Shown here: positions 1 through 7,769 of the stretch, piece after piece
Layout of the letters: the number at the start of each line of letters is the position of its first letter
Numbering within the stretch: position 1 is the first letter of the stretch
Assembly: GCF_015024225.1 (NCBI RefSeq)
Contig: NZ_JACJGM010000006.1
Span: forward strand, 124,001 to 188,000
Length of the DNA: 64,000 nucleotides
Direction: 5' to 3'
Origin: Nocardioides lijunqiniae
Lineage (GTDB): Bacteria > Actinomycetota > Actinomycetes > Propionibacteriales > Nocardioidaceae
Program-made: the position numbers and the translations under genes
The notes under the pieces: generated by a model
What the model was told of the DNA's origin: nothing
The model's database searches: none
The model's input: only the letters and a program-made list of their open reading frames with translations

Positions 1-985
1 CGGTCGTGGTGTTGAAGTAGGTGTTGTTCGGGATGTTGGCGGCGACGACCTCCTGCTCGACCTTGAGGGCCATCGCGTAGTTGTGCGGCAGGTAGACGTC
101 GTACTCGTAGTTGGAGCCGTGCGGCGGACCGGTGGGCTCGACCTGCAGCACGCTGGTGTAGCCGTGGAGGTCGGCGCTGTAGATCGGCTGGATCGCCTGC
201 GCCTGACGCACGAACGACGTCGACTCGGGCGTCGTGTTCGTGATCATGTCGCGGTTGGGGTCCAGGCCGAGGGCCGTGGCGCGCGTGGCGTTGGTGCGGC
301 CGTCGGGGTTGAGCGACAGCGAGAAGTAGAGGCGGTTGTTGCGCAGGATGCTGCCGACCTCGGCGTCGGAGGCGGTGACGAGCCAGTCGATGTACTGCAT
401 GACCGCGTCGGTGCCCTCCCACTCGTTGCCGTGGATGTTGGCGCTGACCCAGACCGGGGTCTTGTACTGCGAGAGCAGCTGGGCGTCGGCCTTGGCCGCG
501 ACCGGGTCGCTCTTGATCTTGTCCCGCCAGGCGGCCTGCTGGGCGGTGTCCTCCGGGCGCTCGGGAGCGGTGACGGTGACGAGGTACAGGTCGCGACCCT
601 CGGTCGACTGGCCGATCACCTGCGTCGAGATGCGGTCACTGGCCGCCATCCACTGCTTCAGCTTCGGCGCGAGGTCGGGGTGGCCCAGGAGGGCCGCCGT
701 CTTCGCCGCGTCGTCGGCGTTGTCGCGGTAGAGGCGCAGCTCCGGCTGGTAGGGGTAGGACGACGGCATCTCGATCGGGTCGGCGACCGCGGGCGCGGCC
801 GCGGCGGCCTTCGCCACGCGTGCCTGCTCGAGGGGGTCGACCGTGGCGGCCGTGCCCGGCCCGCGACCCTCCGAGGTGCTCTTGGCCGCAGGGGTGGTCG
901 GTTCCGCCGAGGCGGGCGGGACCAGCAAGACCGAGCCGACGACAGCGAGGCCGCTCAGGCTTGCGAGGAGGCGTGTTTTTCTCAC
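1..985 (-). CDS. Secreted M14-family zinc carboxypeptidase (partial, C-terminus beyond window)
   Basis: Secreted metallopeptidase that would remove C-terminal residues from peptides outside the cell. The first 328 codons are present and the rest lies left of the window. The GTG start at 985 has GAGGAA about ten bases upstream; an ATG at 995 is in another frame. Residues 1-27 are a signal peptide (RK, a hydrophobic stretch, then PPASA). The zinc site is visible as H185-x-x-E188 in NIHGNEWEG, with a later DLHGY near residue 275 that fits the third zinc ligand. A long Ala/Pro-rich linker follows the signal peptide. The general acid Glu would be in the missing part, so activity cannot be judged. 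Family call is firm; substrate is unknown. Confidence 0.85.
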   Translation of the reverse strand, partial: MRKTRLLASLSGLAVVGSVLLVPPASAEPTTPAAKSTSEGRGPGTAATVDPLEQARVAKAAAAAPAVADPIEMPSSYPYQPELRLYRDNADDAAKTAALLGHPDLAPKLKQWMAASDRISTQVIGQSTEGRDLYLVTVTAPERPEDTAQQAAWRDKIKSDPVAAKADAQLLSQYKTPVWVSANIHGNEWEGTDAVMQYIDWLVTASDAEVGSILRNNRLYFSLSLNPDGRTNATRATALGLDPNRDMITNTTPESTSFVRQAQAIQPIYSADLHGYTSVLQVEPTGPPHGSNYEYDVYLPHNYAMALKVEQEVVAANIPNNTYFNTTT

Positions 986-1121
986 CGATGCTCATTTCCT
1001 CAAGGGATGTGGCTTGTCAGACTGTCTGACAACTCCCCCGGGCGCCAGGGGTAACGCATACCTTTCTCGGCATGTGGCGCGTCGAGCGCGTAACGCTCCG
1101 TTACGGCTGCGTTAACCCGGG

Positions 1122-1691
1122 TCAGGCAGCGGCGAGCAGGTCCTGCACCAGGCCGACCGCCGTCGTGGCGCTCTGCTGCGGGTCGCCGTAGGGGGCGCTG
1201 GCGTAGAGGCCCTCGAGCACCAGCCAGATGCGCTCGGCGAGCACGTCGGGCTCGGACGTGCCGAGGTCGGCCACCAGCGTGTCGACGCGCTCGCGCAGGC
1301 CCTGCACCTCCGCCTCGGCGAGGCGCGCCGGGGCGTGGTCGTCCTCGCGGACCTCGCGCAGGTAGCTGCGGAAGGGGCAGCCGCGGTAGCCGGGATCGGC
1401 CACCCAGTCGGCGACCTGGCGGGTCAGCGCCACCAGCGCGGCGGACGGCACCCGGTCGAGCCCGGCCAGCGCGCCGTCCATCGTCGCGTCCAGCCGCGTC
1501 GCCATCTGCTGGAGGTAGGCGAGGACGAGCGCCTCCTTGCTCGGGAAGTGGCGGTAGAGCGCGTTCTTTCCGCAGCCGGCGTCCGCCACGATCTCGGCCA
1601 GGCCCACCGCACGCACGCCGCGCTCGTAGAACAACGCGGTGGCGGTCCCGACGATCCGGTCGCGCAGGGCGGGGTCGGCGGGGCGGGGCAT
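1122..1691 (-). CDS. TetR/AcrR-family transcriptional repressor
   Basis: DNA-binding repressor of 189 residues, a usual TetR length. The helix-turn-helix sits at about residues 25-45 (LAEIVADAGCGKNALYRHF), followed by an all-helical ligand-binding domain with no recognised ligand. It is divergent from the SDR gene at 1809, and the spacer holds two copies of the palindrome CGGACCG-N2-CGGTCCG. The obvious reading is that this protein represses itself and the SDR until an inducer binds, but that is inference from layout. The reading frame stays open far upstream; the ATG at 1691 is chosen because the TetR domain begins there (MPRPADPALRDRIVG). Confidence 0.85.
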   Translation of the reverse strand: MPRPADPALRDRIVGTATALFYERGVRAVGLAEIVADAGCGKNALYRHFPSKEALVLAYLQQMATRLDATMDGALAGLDRVPSAALVALTRQVADWVADPGYRGCPFRSYLREVREDDHAPARLAEAEVQGLRERVDTLVADLGTSEPDVLAERIWLVLEGLYASAPYGDPQQSATTAVGLVQDLLAAA

Positions 1692-1704
1692 GCCACCCAC
1701 CTTA

Positions 1705-1720
1705 CGGACCGCTCGGTCCG
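1705..1720. promoter_or_regulatory. Palindromic operator 1 of the TetR/SDR divergent promoter
   Basis: Perfect inverted repeat CGGACCG-CT-CGGTCCG lying 14 bases upstream of the tetR start. Same half-sites as the second copy at 1773, so a single dimeric repressor could bind both. Confidence 0.7.
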
Positions 1721-1772
1721 ACTTCGCGGATCCGGGAATGGACCCGCGTCCGCGACCGCTGCACCCCGGTAA

Positions 1773-1788
1773 CGGACCGATCGGTCCG
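1773..1788. promoter_or_regulatory. Palindromic operator 2 of the TetR/SDR divergent promoter
   Basis: Perfect 16-base palindrome CGGACCGATCGGTCCG, 20 bases before the SDR start and 68 bases (start to start) from operator 1. The two sites flank the likely promoters of both genes. Confidence 0.7.
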
Positions 1789-1808
1789 CAACAACGGAAG
1801 GCAGTCCC

Positions 1809-2507
1809 TTGAGCATCGTCCTCGACCAGTCCACCGTCCTCGTCACCGGCGCCAACCGCGGCCTCGGCAAGGCGTTCACCGAGGCCCTCGTGGCCGCCGG
1901 CGCCACCGTGTACGCCGGGGCGCGCGACCCGGGGTCCGTCACGACGCCGGGCGCCACGCCCGTGCGCCTCGACGTGAGCGACGACGCCTCGGTCGCCGAG
2001 CTCGCCGCCCGGCTCGGCGACGTGACGGTCGTCGTCAACAACGCCGGCATCGGCCGCAGCGGCTCGCTGCTCTCGACGCCCTCCCTCGACGGCTTCCGCG
2101 AGGAGCTGGAGACGAACACCCTGGGCCCGCTGAGGACGACGCGCGCGTTCGCCCCCGTCCTGGCGGCCAACGGCGGTGGCGCGATCGTCAACGTGCTCTC
2201 CGCGCTGTCGTGGGCGACGAGCCCCACCCTCGCCGGCTACTCCGCCTCGAAGGCGGCCGCCTGGTCGCTGACGAACGTCACCCGCGGGGAGCTGCGCGAC
2301 CAGGGCACGCTCGTCGTCGGGGTCCACGTCGGCTTCCTCGACACCGACATGGCCGCCGACGTGGAGGGCCCCAAGCTGGCGCCGGCCGAGCTCGTCCGCC
2401 AGGTGCTCGAGGCCCTGCAGCAGGGCGAGGAGGAGGTCCTGGGCGACGACACCAGCCGCTTCGTGAAGTCCGTGCTCTCCGGTCCGCCCGCCCACCTGGT
2501 GGTCTGA
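1809..2507 (+). CDS. SDR-family NAD(P)-dependent oxidoreductase
   Basis: Short-chain dehydrogenase/reductase of 232 residues. The nucleotide-binding motif TGANRGLG is at about residues 14-21, NNAG at 77-80, the catalytic Ser in NVLSALSW and the YxxxK pair in YSASK near 150. The TTG start at 1809 is supported by GGAAGG seven bases upstream. It is transcribed away from the TetR gene and is probably its target. TetR-controlled SDRs of this type usually handle small carbonyl or alcohol compounds; no substrate can be named here. The gene ends face to face with the GNAT gene. Confidence 0.85.
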   Translation: MSIVLDQSTVLVTGANRGLGKAFTEALVAAGATVYAGARDPGSVTTPGATPVRLDVSDDASVAELAARLGDVTVVVNNAGIGRSGSLLSTPSLDGFREELETNTLGPLRTTRAFAPVLAANGGGAIVNVLSALSWATSPTLAGYSASKAAAWSLTNVTRGELRDQGTLVVGVHVGFLDTDMAADVEGPKLAPAELVRQVLEALQQGEEEVLGDDTSRFVKSVLSGPPAHLVV

Positions 2508-2517
2508 GCGAGCTCAG
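2504..2517. terminator. Convergent-end palindrome holding both stop codons
   Basis: CTGAGC-GA-GCTCAG. The TGA of the SDR gene (2505-2507) and the TGA of the GNAT gene (2514-2516, other strand) lie in opposite arms. Probably a short bidirectional terminator; it has no U-tract. Confidence 0.45.
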
Positions 2518-3005
2518 GCGAGGGGCCGGACCCGCCGCACGTAGCGGTGGTTGGGCACGACGATCGGGCCGTCCGGCCCCTCGGCGGCGTAGTCGACCAG
2601 CCCCTCGTCGGTCCATCCCTGGCGCTCGTAGAAGCGGCGGGCGCGCGCGTTGCCGGCGGCGGCGACCAGCCACGCCTGCCGGTGGCCGGCGGCCGCCACC
2701 CGTCGCAGGCCCTCGGCCATCAGCGCTTGCGCGACCCCGGAGCCACGATGGGCCTCGTCGACGTAGACCTGCTCCAGCTCGTCGTGGTGCACGACGACGA
2801 AGCCGACCACCCTTCCGGCGACCTCGGCCACGGAGGTCTGCCCGACCCGGTCGGCGGCGCGGGCGCGGAACGTCGCGGCGGTGCGCACGGCGGTCAGCTC
2901 GTCGGGCACGTGCCCGTCGTGGCCGTCGTGCCAGCCGCGCTCCCAGATCTCGGCGATCACCGCCACGTCGTCCTCACCGGCGGGGCGCAGCCGTGGATCG
3001 CTCAT
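2514..3005 (-). CDS. GNAT-family N-acetyltransferase
   Basis: Acetyl-CoA-dependent acetyltransferase of 163 residues with a single GNAT domain. The acetyl-CoA loop is recognisable as VYVDEAHRGSGVAQALM at about residues 84-100, followed by the MAEGLRRVAAAGHRQAWLVA helix-strand and the ARRFYERQGW motif typical of the C-terminal part. Substrate unknown. Its ATG at 3005 overlaps the stop of the upstream antiporter gene by four bases, so it is the last gene of the SPFH / antiporter / GNAT operon. Confidence 0.85.
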   Translation of the reverse strand: MSDPRLRPAGEDDVAVIAEIWERGWHDGHDGHVPDELTAVRTAATFRARAADRVGQTSVAEVAGRVVGFVVVHHDELEQVYVDEAHRGSGVAQALMAEGLRRVAAAGHRQAWLVAAAGNARARRFYERQGWTDEGLVDYAAEGPDGPIVVPNHRYVRRVRPLA

Positions 3006-4519
3006 GTGCCGAACCTAGCGGGGCTCCGCTCGGGTCGGTCGACGTGCCAGCCGGCCAGGCGTCCGTGGTCGCTGACCGCGCGCAGACGGCGCTCGACGGC
3101 GGGGTGGTCCTCGCGGGCGGCGGCGACCAGGACGTGGTCGCCCACCCGCAGCACGGTGGTCGGCGTCGGCGCCGCGATGGCGCCGTCGCGCAGCAGCAGC
3201 GACACCGCCGACCCCGTCGGCAGCCGGAGCTCGGAGACCTCCACCCCGGCCAGGCGGGAGCCCGGTGGCACCGAGAACTGCAGCAGCGTCGCCCCGATCT
3301 CCTCCAGCGGGGCCGACTCGATGGGCAGGTCGCGCGGCCGGTCGCCCGTGGCGGCGCCGAGGCGCCGCGCCACCCAAGGCAACGTGGGGCCCTGGACCAG
3401 GGTGAAGACCACGACGAGCAGGAAGACCACGTCGAAGACCCGCTCGGCGGCCGGCAGGCCCACGCTCATCGGGATCGTGGCGAGCACGATCGGCACCGCT
3501 CCCCGCAGTCCGGCCCAGCTGATGAAGGCCTGGTCGCGCCACGGGACGCCGAAGGGCGTCGCGCACAGGACGACCGACAGCGGCCGCGCCACCAGCGTCA
3601 GCACGCCACCGACGAGCAGGGCGGAGGGCAGCGCCTCCCAGAGCCGGGACGGGCTGGCGAGCAGTCCCAGCAGGACGAACAGGCCGATCTGCGAGAGCCA
3701 GGCCAGGCCCTCCGCGAAGCTCCCCGTCGCACTGCGGTGCGGTAGGTCCGCGTTGCCGAGCGTGAGCCCCGCGACGTAGATGGCCATCAGCGCGCTGCCG
3801 CCGGCCACGCCGGCGACCGCGAAGCCGAGGAAGGCGATCGCGAGGGTCGCGACCGGGTAGAGCCCGGACGCCGGCAGGGCGCTGCGCACCAGCACCCACA
3901 GGCCGAGCCGCGCGACGACGTAGCCCAGCACCACGCCGAGCACGAGCTGGTAGCCGATCTGCCCGAGGATGCCCGGGCCGCTGGAGTCGGCCCACGCGCT
4001 CGACGTGACGACCGTGACCAGGATGATCACGGGCGGGTCGTTGAAGCCGGACTCGGCCTCGACGGTGGCGCGCAGCCGGCTGCGGATCGGCATCGAGCGC
4101 AGCACGGCGAAGACCGCCGCGGCGTCCGTCGAGGAGGCGACCGCGCCCAGGATGATGGCGGTGCGCAGGTCGACGTCGAGCACCAGGTGGACGAGCAACG
4201 AGGTGACCGCGACCGAGACGGCGACGCCCACCGTGGCCAGCACCCCGGCCAGCGGGGCGACGGGGCGCACGACCTTCCAGTCGGTGGTGAAGCCGCCCTC
4301 GGCGAGGATCACCGCCAGGGCCGCGGTGCCCAGCACCTGCGTCAGGTCGGCGTCCTCGAAGTCCAGGCCGAGCCCGGCCTCCCCGAGCAGCAGCCCCAGG
4401 GCCAGGTAGACCAGCAGGCTGGGCAGTCCGGCGCGGGTGGAGATGCGCACGGCGGCGACCGCGGCCAGGAGGACGCCCGCCCCGACCAGCAGGGCGAGGT
4501 TCAGGTCAGCCGGGTCCAC
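3002..4519 (-). CDS. Potassium/proton antiporter, CPA1 (NhaP2/CvrA-like) with RCK_C domain
   Basis: Inner-membrane cation:proton antiporter of 505 residues. About 12 hydrophobic helices fill residues 5-385, including the conserved region around SSTDAAAVFAVL and ESGFNDPPVII. A soluble C-terminal RCK_C/TrkA_C-type domain follows (about 400-480). This arrangement matches the NhaP2/CvrA K+/H+ group, with a role in potassium and pH homeostasis. The GTG start at 4519 overlaps the 3' end of the SPFH gene by 14 bases, which indicates translational coupling. A membrane-raft-type SPFH partner next to a cation antiporter suggests the two work together at the membrane. Confidence 0.85.
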   Translation of the reverse strand: MDPADLNLALLVGAGVLLAAVAAVRISTRAGLPSLLVYLALGLLLGEAGLGLDFEDADLTQVLGTAALAVILAEGGFTTDWKVVRPVAPLAGVLATVGVAVSVAVTSLLVHLVLDVDLRTAIILGAVASSTDAAAVFAVLRSMPIRSRLRATVEAESGFNDPPVIILVTVVTSSAWADSSGPGILGQIGYQLVLGVVLGYVVARLGLWVLVRSALPASGLYPVATLAIAFLGFAVAGVAGGSALMAIYVAGLTLGNADLPHRSATGSFAEGLAWLSQIGLFVLLGLLASPSRLWEALPSALLVGGVLTLVARPLSVVLCATPFGVPWRDQAFISWAGLRGAVPIVLATIPMSVGLPAAERVFDVVFLLVVVFTLVQGPTLPWVARRLGAATGDRPRDLPIESAPLEEIGATLLQFSVPPGSRLAGVEVSELRLPTGSAVSLLLRDGAIAAPTPTTVLRVGDHVLVAAAREDHPAVERRLRAVSDHGRLAGWHVDRPERSPARFGT

Positions 4520-5051
4520 GGGCCGCCGTGACCGGGAGCTGCGGCACCAGCAGCACGTCGAGCTCGGCGAGCTCCAGGTCGAGCACGCGGACCCCCCGGG
4601 GGCGGGTGGCGGCGTCGACGGTCGCGACCAGGGCCGGCCAGGACTGCGTGAGCCCGTCGGCCAGGTCGGCGACCGCCTGACGCCGTACCGCCTCGGCGAG
4701 CACCCGCTGCGCCACCAGCTCGGCGGACGCGAGGGGCTCGACGAACCGCTCCAGCGGGGTCGGCGGGACCAGGGTGACGCGCCCCATCACGAGGAGCCGG
4801 ACGTCGCACCCGTCGGCCGTGTCAGCACGAACGACCAACGGGAGCTCCTGCGGCTCGACCGGGACGACCTCTGCCCGGTCGACGACCGGCCAGCGCCACC
4901 GCAGCCCCGCCCCCGTCACGCGGGAGACGATCCCGCGCCGGCTCACCACGAGGACGTGCCCCTCGGGCACCCACCGCAGCGAGACGGTCGCGAGCAGGGC
5001 GAGGAGGGGCGCTCCCAGCAGAGCCACCATGGGGACCTGGTAGTCATCCAC
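4506..5051 (-). CDS. SPFH/Band 7 (stomatin-like) membrane protein
   Basis: Stomatin/prohibitin-like protein of 181 residues: one N-terminal membrane segment (about residues 7-26), then a Band 7 domain beginning RWVPEGHVLVVSRRGIVSR and ending LDLELAELDVLLVPQLP. Such proteins assemble into membrane scaffolds and often tune neighbouring transporters or proteases. The usual partner, an NfeD protein, is absent; here the partner in the operon is a K+/H+ antiporter. GTG 5051 is taken as start because GGAGGG sits five bases before it. The frame is open further upstream but that part is not homologous in character. Confidence 0.75.
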   Translation of the reverse strand: MDDYQVPMVALLGAPLLALLATVSLRWVPEGHVLVVSRRGIVSRVTGAGLRWRWPVVDRAEVVPVEPQELPLVVRADTADGCDVRLLVMGRVTLVPPTPLERFVEPLASAELVAQRVLAEAVRRQAVADLADGLTQSWPALVATVDAATRPRGVRVLDLELAELDVLLVPQLPVTAARGPG

Positions 5052-5112
5052 GCTTCCCTCCTCGCTGTGCTCGTCGACACCTCCAGTGTTCGTCGGGAGG
5101 CGGCTGCGCAGA

Positions 5113-5130
5113 ATGGGTGCTACCACCCAT
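5113..5130. promoter_or_regulatory. Inverted repeat between the SPFH operon and the two-component genes
   Basis: ATGGGTG-CTAC-CACCCAT, seven-base perfect arms, in the divergent spacer 62 bases from the SPFH start and 61 bases from the kinase start. Size and symmetry suit a dimeric NarL-type response regulator, so the system may control itself and the antiporter operon. Binding is inferred. Confidence 0.45.
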
Positions 5131-5190
5131 CTCCCCCGGCGGCGTGCCCTGGCGTGGACGCGGCGGGGTCGCGTCGGACAGGGTGAGGGA

Positions 5191-6174
5191 GTGACCTGGC
5201 AACCGTCGCTGTACTGGAAGGTCTTCCTCACCAACGGGGCCGTCTTCGTCGTCGGCACGCTCGCCCTGGTGCTCTCGCCCGCGAGCGTCTCGCGCCGGCC
5301 GCTGCTCTCCGAGGTGCTGGTGGTCGTCGTCGGGCTCGGGCTGATGCTGCTCGCCGACGCGGTCTTCCTGCGCCGCAGCCTCACCCCCGTGGACCGGGTC
5401 GTGCGCCAGATGGAGACCGTCGAGCTGCTCAAGCCGGGGCACCGCCTGGCCCAGCCGACGAGCGGGCCGGGCGCCCAGCTGGTCCGCGGCTACAACGACA
5501 TGCTGGACCGGCTGGAGGCCGAGCGCAGCGCCAGCAACGCCCAGGCCCTGGCCGCCCAGGAGGCCGAGCGGCACCGCATCGCCCAGGAGCTGCACGACCA
5601 GGTCGGGCAGAGCCTCACCGTCGTGCTGCTGGGGCTCAAGCGCGTCCACGACCAGGCGCCGCCGGAGCTGGCCGAGGAGCTGGCGCTGGTCCGCGAGAGC
5701 GTGCGCACCAGCCTCGACGACGTACGCCGCGTGGCGCGCGAGCTGCGCCCGGGAGTGCTCGAGGACCTCGGGCTGCACAGCGCCCTCGCCGCGCTGGCCT
5801 CGGGCTTCGCCGAGCACGCCGGCCCCCACGTGCGCCGCACGGTCGCCCCCGGGCTGCCCCCGCTGTCGCCGCAGGCGGAGCTGGTCGTCTACCGGGTCGC
5901 CCAGGAGGCGCTGACCAACGTGGCGCGCCACGCGGGCGCCGGCTCGGTGTCGCTGTCGCTGACCCGGGTGGGCGACCGCGTCGTGCTCGAGGTGACCGAC
6001 GACGGGCGCGGCACCGACGGCACCCGGCCCGGCGCCGGGCTCCTGGGCATGCGGGAGCGTGCCCTGCTCGTGGGCGGCGAGGTCTCCGTCACGGGCGGGC
6101 CCGGCGCGGGCACCACGGTGCGGCTCGCCGTACCGGTCGCGTCGGACGAGCCGGTCGAGGCGGTGGCTCCGTGA
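5191..6174 (+). CDS. NarL-type sensor histidine kinase
   Basis: Membrane sensor kinase of 327 residues. Two membrane helices (about 10-30 and 40-60) enclose only a very short external loop, which suggests sensing within the membrane. A HAMP-like linker follows, then a HisKA_3 domain with the phosphoacceptor His135 in ERHRIAQELHDQVGQ, and an ATPase domain with NVARHA, DDGRG and GLLGMRERA. The GTG at 5191 is chosen because the first membrane helix starts just after it, although its ribosome site (GAGGGA) is close; longer starts at 5086 or 5113 are possible. The stop overlaps the response-regulator start (GTGA). Confidence 0.85.
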   Translation: MTWQPSLYWKVFLTNGAVFVVGTLALVLSPASVSRRPLLSEVLVVVVGLGLMLLADAVFLRRSLTPVDRVVRQMETVELLKPGHRLAQPTSGPGAQLVRGYNDMLDRLEAERSASNAQALAAQEAERHRIAQELHDQVGQSLTVVLLGLKRVHDQAPPELAEELALVRESVRTSLDDVRRVARELRPGVLEDLGLHSALAALASGFAEHAGPHVRRTVAPGLPPLSPQAELVVYRVAQEALTNVARHAGAGSVSLSLTRVGDRVVLEVTDDGRGTDGTRPGAGLLGMRERALLVGGEVSVTGGPGAGTTVRLAVPVASDEPVEAVAP

Positions 6175-6815
6175 TCCGGATCCTGCTGGTCGACGACCAC
6201 GCCCTGGTGCGGCGCGGGGTCCGGCTGATCCTGGAGCAGGAGCCCGACCTGACCGTCGTGGGCGAGGCCGGCGACGGCGCGGAGGCGGTCGAGGCCCTGC
6301 GCGACCTCGAGGTCGACCTGGTGGTGCTCGACATCGCCATGCCGCGCATGACCGGGCTCCAGGCGGCGCGCGAGATCACCCGGCGGCGCGAGCCGCCCCG
6401 GCTGATGATGCTCTCGATGCACGACAACGAGCAGTACTTCTTCGAGTCTCTCAGGGTCGGGGCGAGCGGCTACGTGCTGAAGTCGGTCGCCGACGAGGAC
6501 CTGGTCGGCGCGGTGCGGGCCGCGATGCGCGGCGAGGCCTTCGTCTACCCCGGGGCGATGGGCTCGCTGGCGCGCGACTACCTCGACCGGCTGCGTCGCG
6601 GCGAGAGCGTCCCGCAGACCGTGCTCACCGAGCGCGAGGACGAGGTGCTCAAGCTGATCGCCGAGGGCCGGTCGTCGAAGGACATCGCGCGGGACCTGAC
6701 GATCAGCGTCAAGACCGTCGAGCGCCACCGCGCCAACATCCTGGCCAAGCTGGGGATGCGCGACCGCACCCAGCTCACCCGCTACGCGATCCGGGCCGGG
6801 CTGATCGAGCCCTAG
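6171..6815 (+). CDS. NarL/FixJ-family response regulator
   Basis: Partner regulator of the kinase upstream, 214 residues. The receiver domain has the acidic pair D8-D9 in LLVDDH, the phosphoacceptor Asp54 in VVLDIAMPRMTG and the conserved Lys in YVLKSV. A LuxR-type helix-turn-helix (LTEREDEVLKLIAEG through ILAKLGMRDRTQLTRYA) occupies about residues 150-212. A short basic linker joins the two. The palindrome at 5113 is a candidate binding site. The gene ends on a CTAG shared with the convergent methyltransferase gene. Confidence 0.9.
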   Translation: MIRILLVDDHALVRRGVRLILEQEPDLTVVGEAGDGAEAVEALRDLEVDLVVLDIAMPRMTGLQAAREITRRREPPRLMMLSMHDNEQYFFESLRVGASGYVLKSVADEDLVGAVRAAMRGEAFVYPGAMGSLARDYLDRLRRGESVPQTVLTEREDEVLKLIAEGRSSKDIARDLTISVKTVERHRANILAKLGMRDRTQLTRYAIRAGLIEP

Positions 6816-7621
6816 GCGCGGTGGGCGGTGACCAGCAGGTACTCCCAGCGCATCACCCCGCCGCCCTCGTCGGCGTCGCGGGCGAGACCGCACAGGGCGT
6901 CGTCCAGGGAGGCGGCGCGGTCGTCGTCGAGGCCGCGGTAGACGGCGATCGTCGGGCCGTAGTGCGCCTTGAAGTAGTCGCGGAACGCCTCCGGCGTCGC
7001 GAAGCCGTCGACGGTCACGTGCCGGCGGGCGGCGACCAGGTCGACCACCCCGTCCCCGAGCAGGTCACGGACGTGACCCTCGTCCCCCCACAGCGGCGGC
7101 GGCTGCGCCCCCGGGGGCGGAGGCGGCGCGTAGGGCCTCATCGTCGCGAGCATCCGGCCGATGAAGCCCTCCGGCGTCCAGCTCAGCAGCCCGATCCGGG
7201 CGCCCGGACGCGCGACCCGCAGGAGCTCGCCGGCCGCGACCCGGTGGTCGGGCGCGAACATGACGCCGACGCACGACATCACGACGTCGTACGACGCGTC
7301 GGCGTAGGGCAGCGCCTCGGCGTCGGCCACCTCCCAGGTGAGCCGGACGCCGTCGCGCCCGGCTCGGACCCGGCCGGCGTCGAGGAGCTCGGGCGTGAGG
7401 TCGCTGGCGACCACGTCGGCGCCGGCGAGGGCGGCGGGCACGCTGGCGTTGCCGGAGCCGGCCGCGACGTCGAGCACCCGGTCCCCCGGGCCGATCCGGC
7501 AGGCGTCGACGAGGGCCTGGCCCAGGTCGGGGATGACGCTGGCGGCGACGTCGGGGTAGTCGCCCAGCGCCCACAGGGCCCGGTGTCTCGCCTTGAGGTC
7601 GGCGGTGGCGGTGTCGGTCAT
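6812..7621 (-). CDS. Class I SAM-dependent methyltransferase (UbiE/Methyltransf_11 type)
   Basis: Methyltransferase of 269 residues. Motif I is VLDVAAGSGNASVPAA (about 46-61), followed by ASDLTPELL, a post-I acidic strand, DAEALPYADASYDVVMS and the LLRVARPGARIGLLSW region of small-molecule methyltransferases. Substrate unknown. The ATG at 7621 has AGGAG spaced seven bases ahead. It is divergent from the HxlR regulator at 7770 with a 148-base spacer containing a 14-base palindrome, so it is probably under that regulator's control. The C-terminal half carries a run of prolines (PPPPPG). Confidence 0.85.
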   Translation of the reverse strand: MTDTATADLKARHRALWALGDYPDVAASVIPDLGQALVDACRIGPGDRVLDVAAGSGNASVPAALAGADVVASDLTPELLDAGRVRAGRDGVRLTWEVADAEALPYADASYDVVMSCVGVMFAPDHRVAAGELLRVARPGARIGLLSWTPEGFIGRMLATMRPYAPPPPPGAQPPPLWGDEGHVRDLLGDGVVDLVAARRHVTVDGFATPEAFRDYFKAHYGPTIAVYRGLDDDRAASLDDALCGLARDADEGGGVMRWEYLLVTAHRA

Positions 7622-7712
7622 GGGACGCTCCTGTCGTGGTCGGAGTCCCATGCTGGCCGCGCCACGGCACGCGCTCCAGTGCCGCTTCTGCACCGGCCGC
7701 GGTTCAGGATCT

Positions 7713-7726
7713 GTACTGGCCAGGAC
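7713..7726. promoter_or_regulatory. Near-perfect palindrome in the methyltransferase/HxlR spacer
   Basis: GTACTGGCCAGGAC, one mismatched pair, between the two divergent genes. HxlR-family regulators bind short inverted repeats rich in GTAC/AGTAC, so this is a candidate operator. Confidence 0.4.
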
Positions 7727-7769
7727 ACCGTCCATGGGCGTCTACTGGAGGCAGCCCGAGGAGGTCGGC

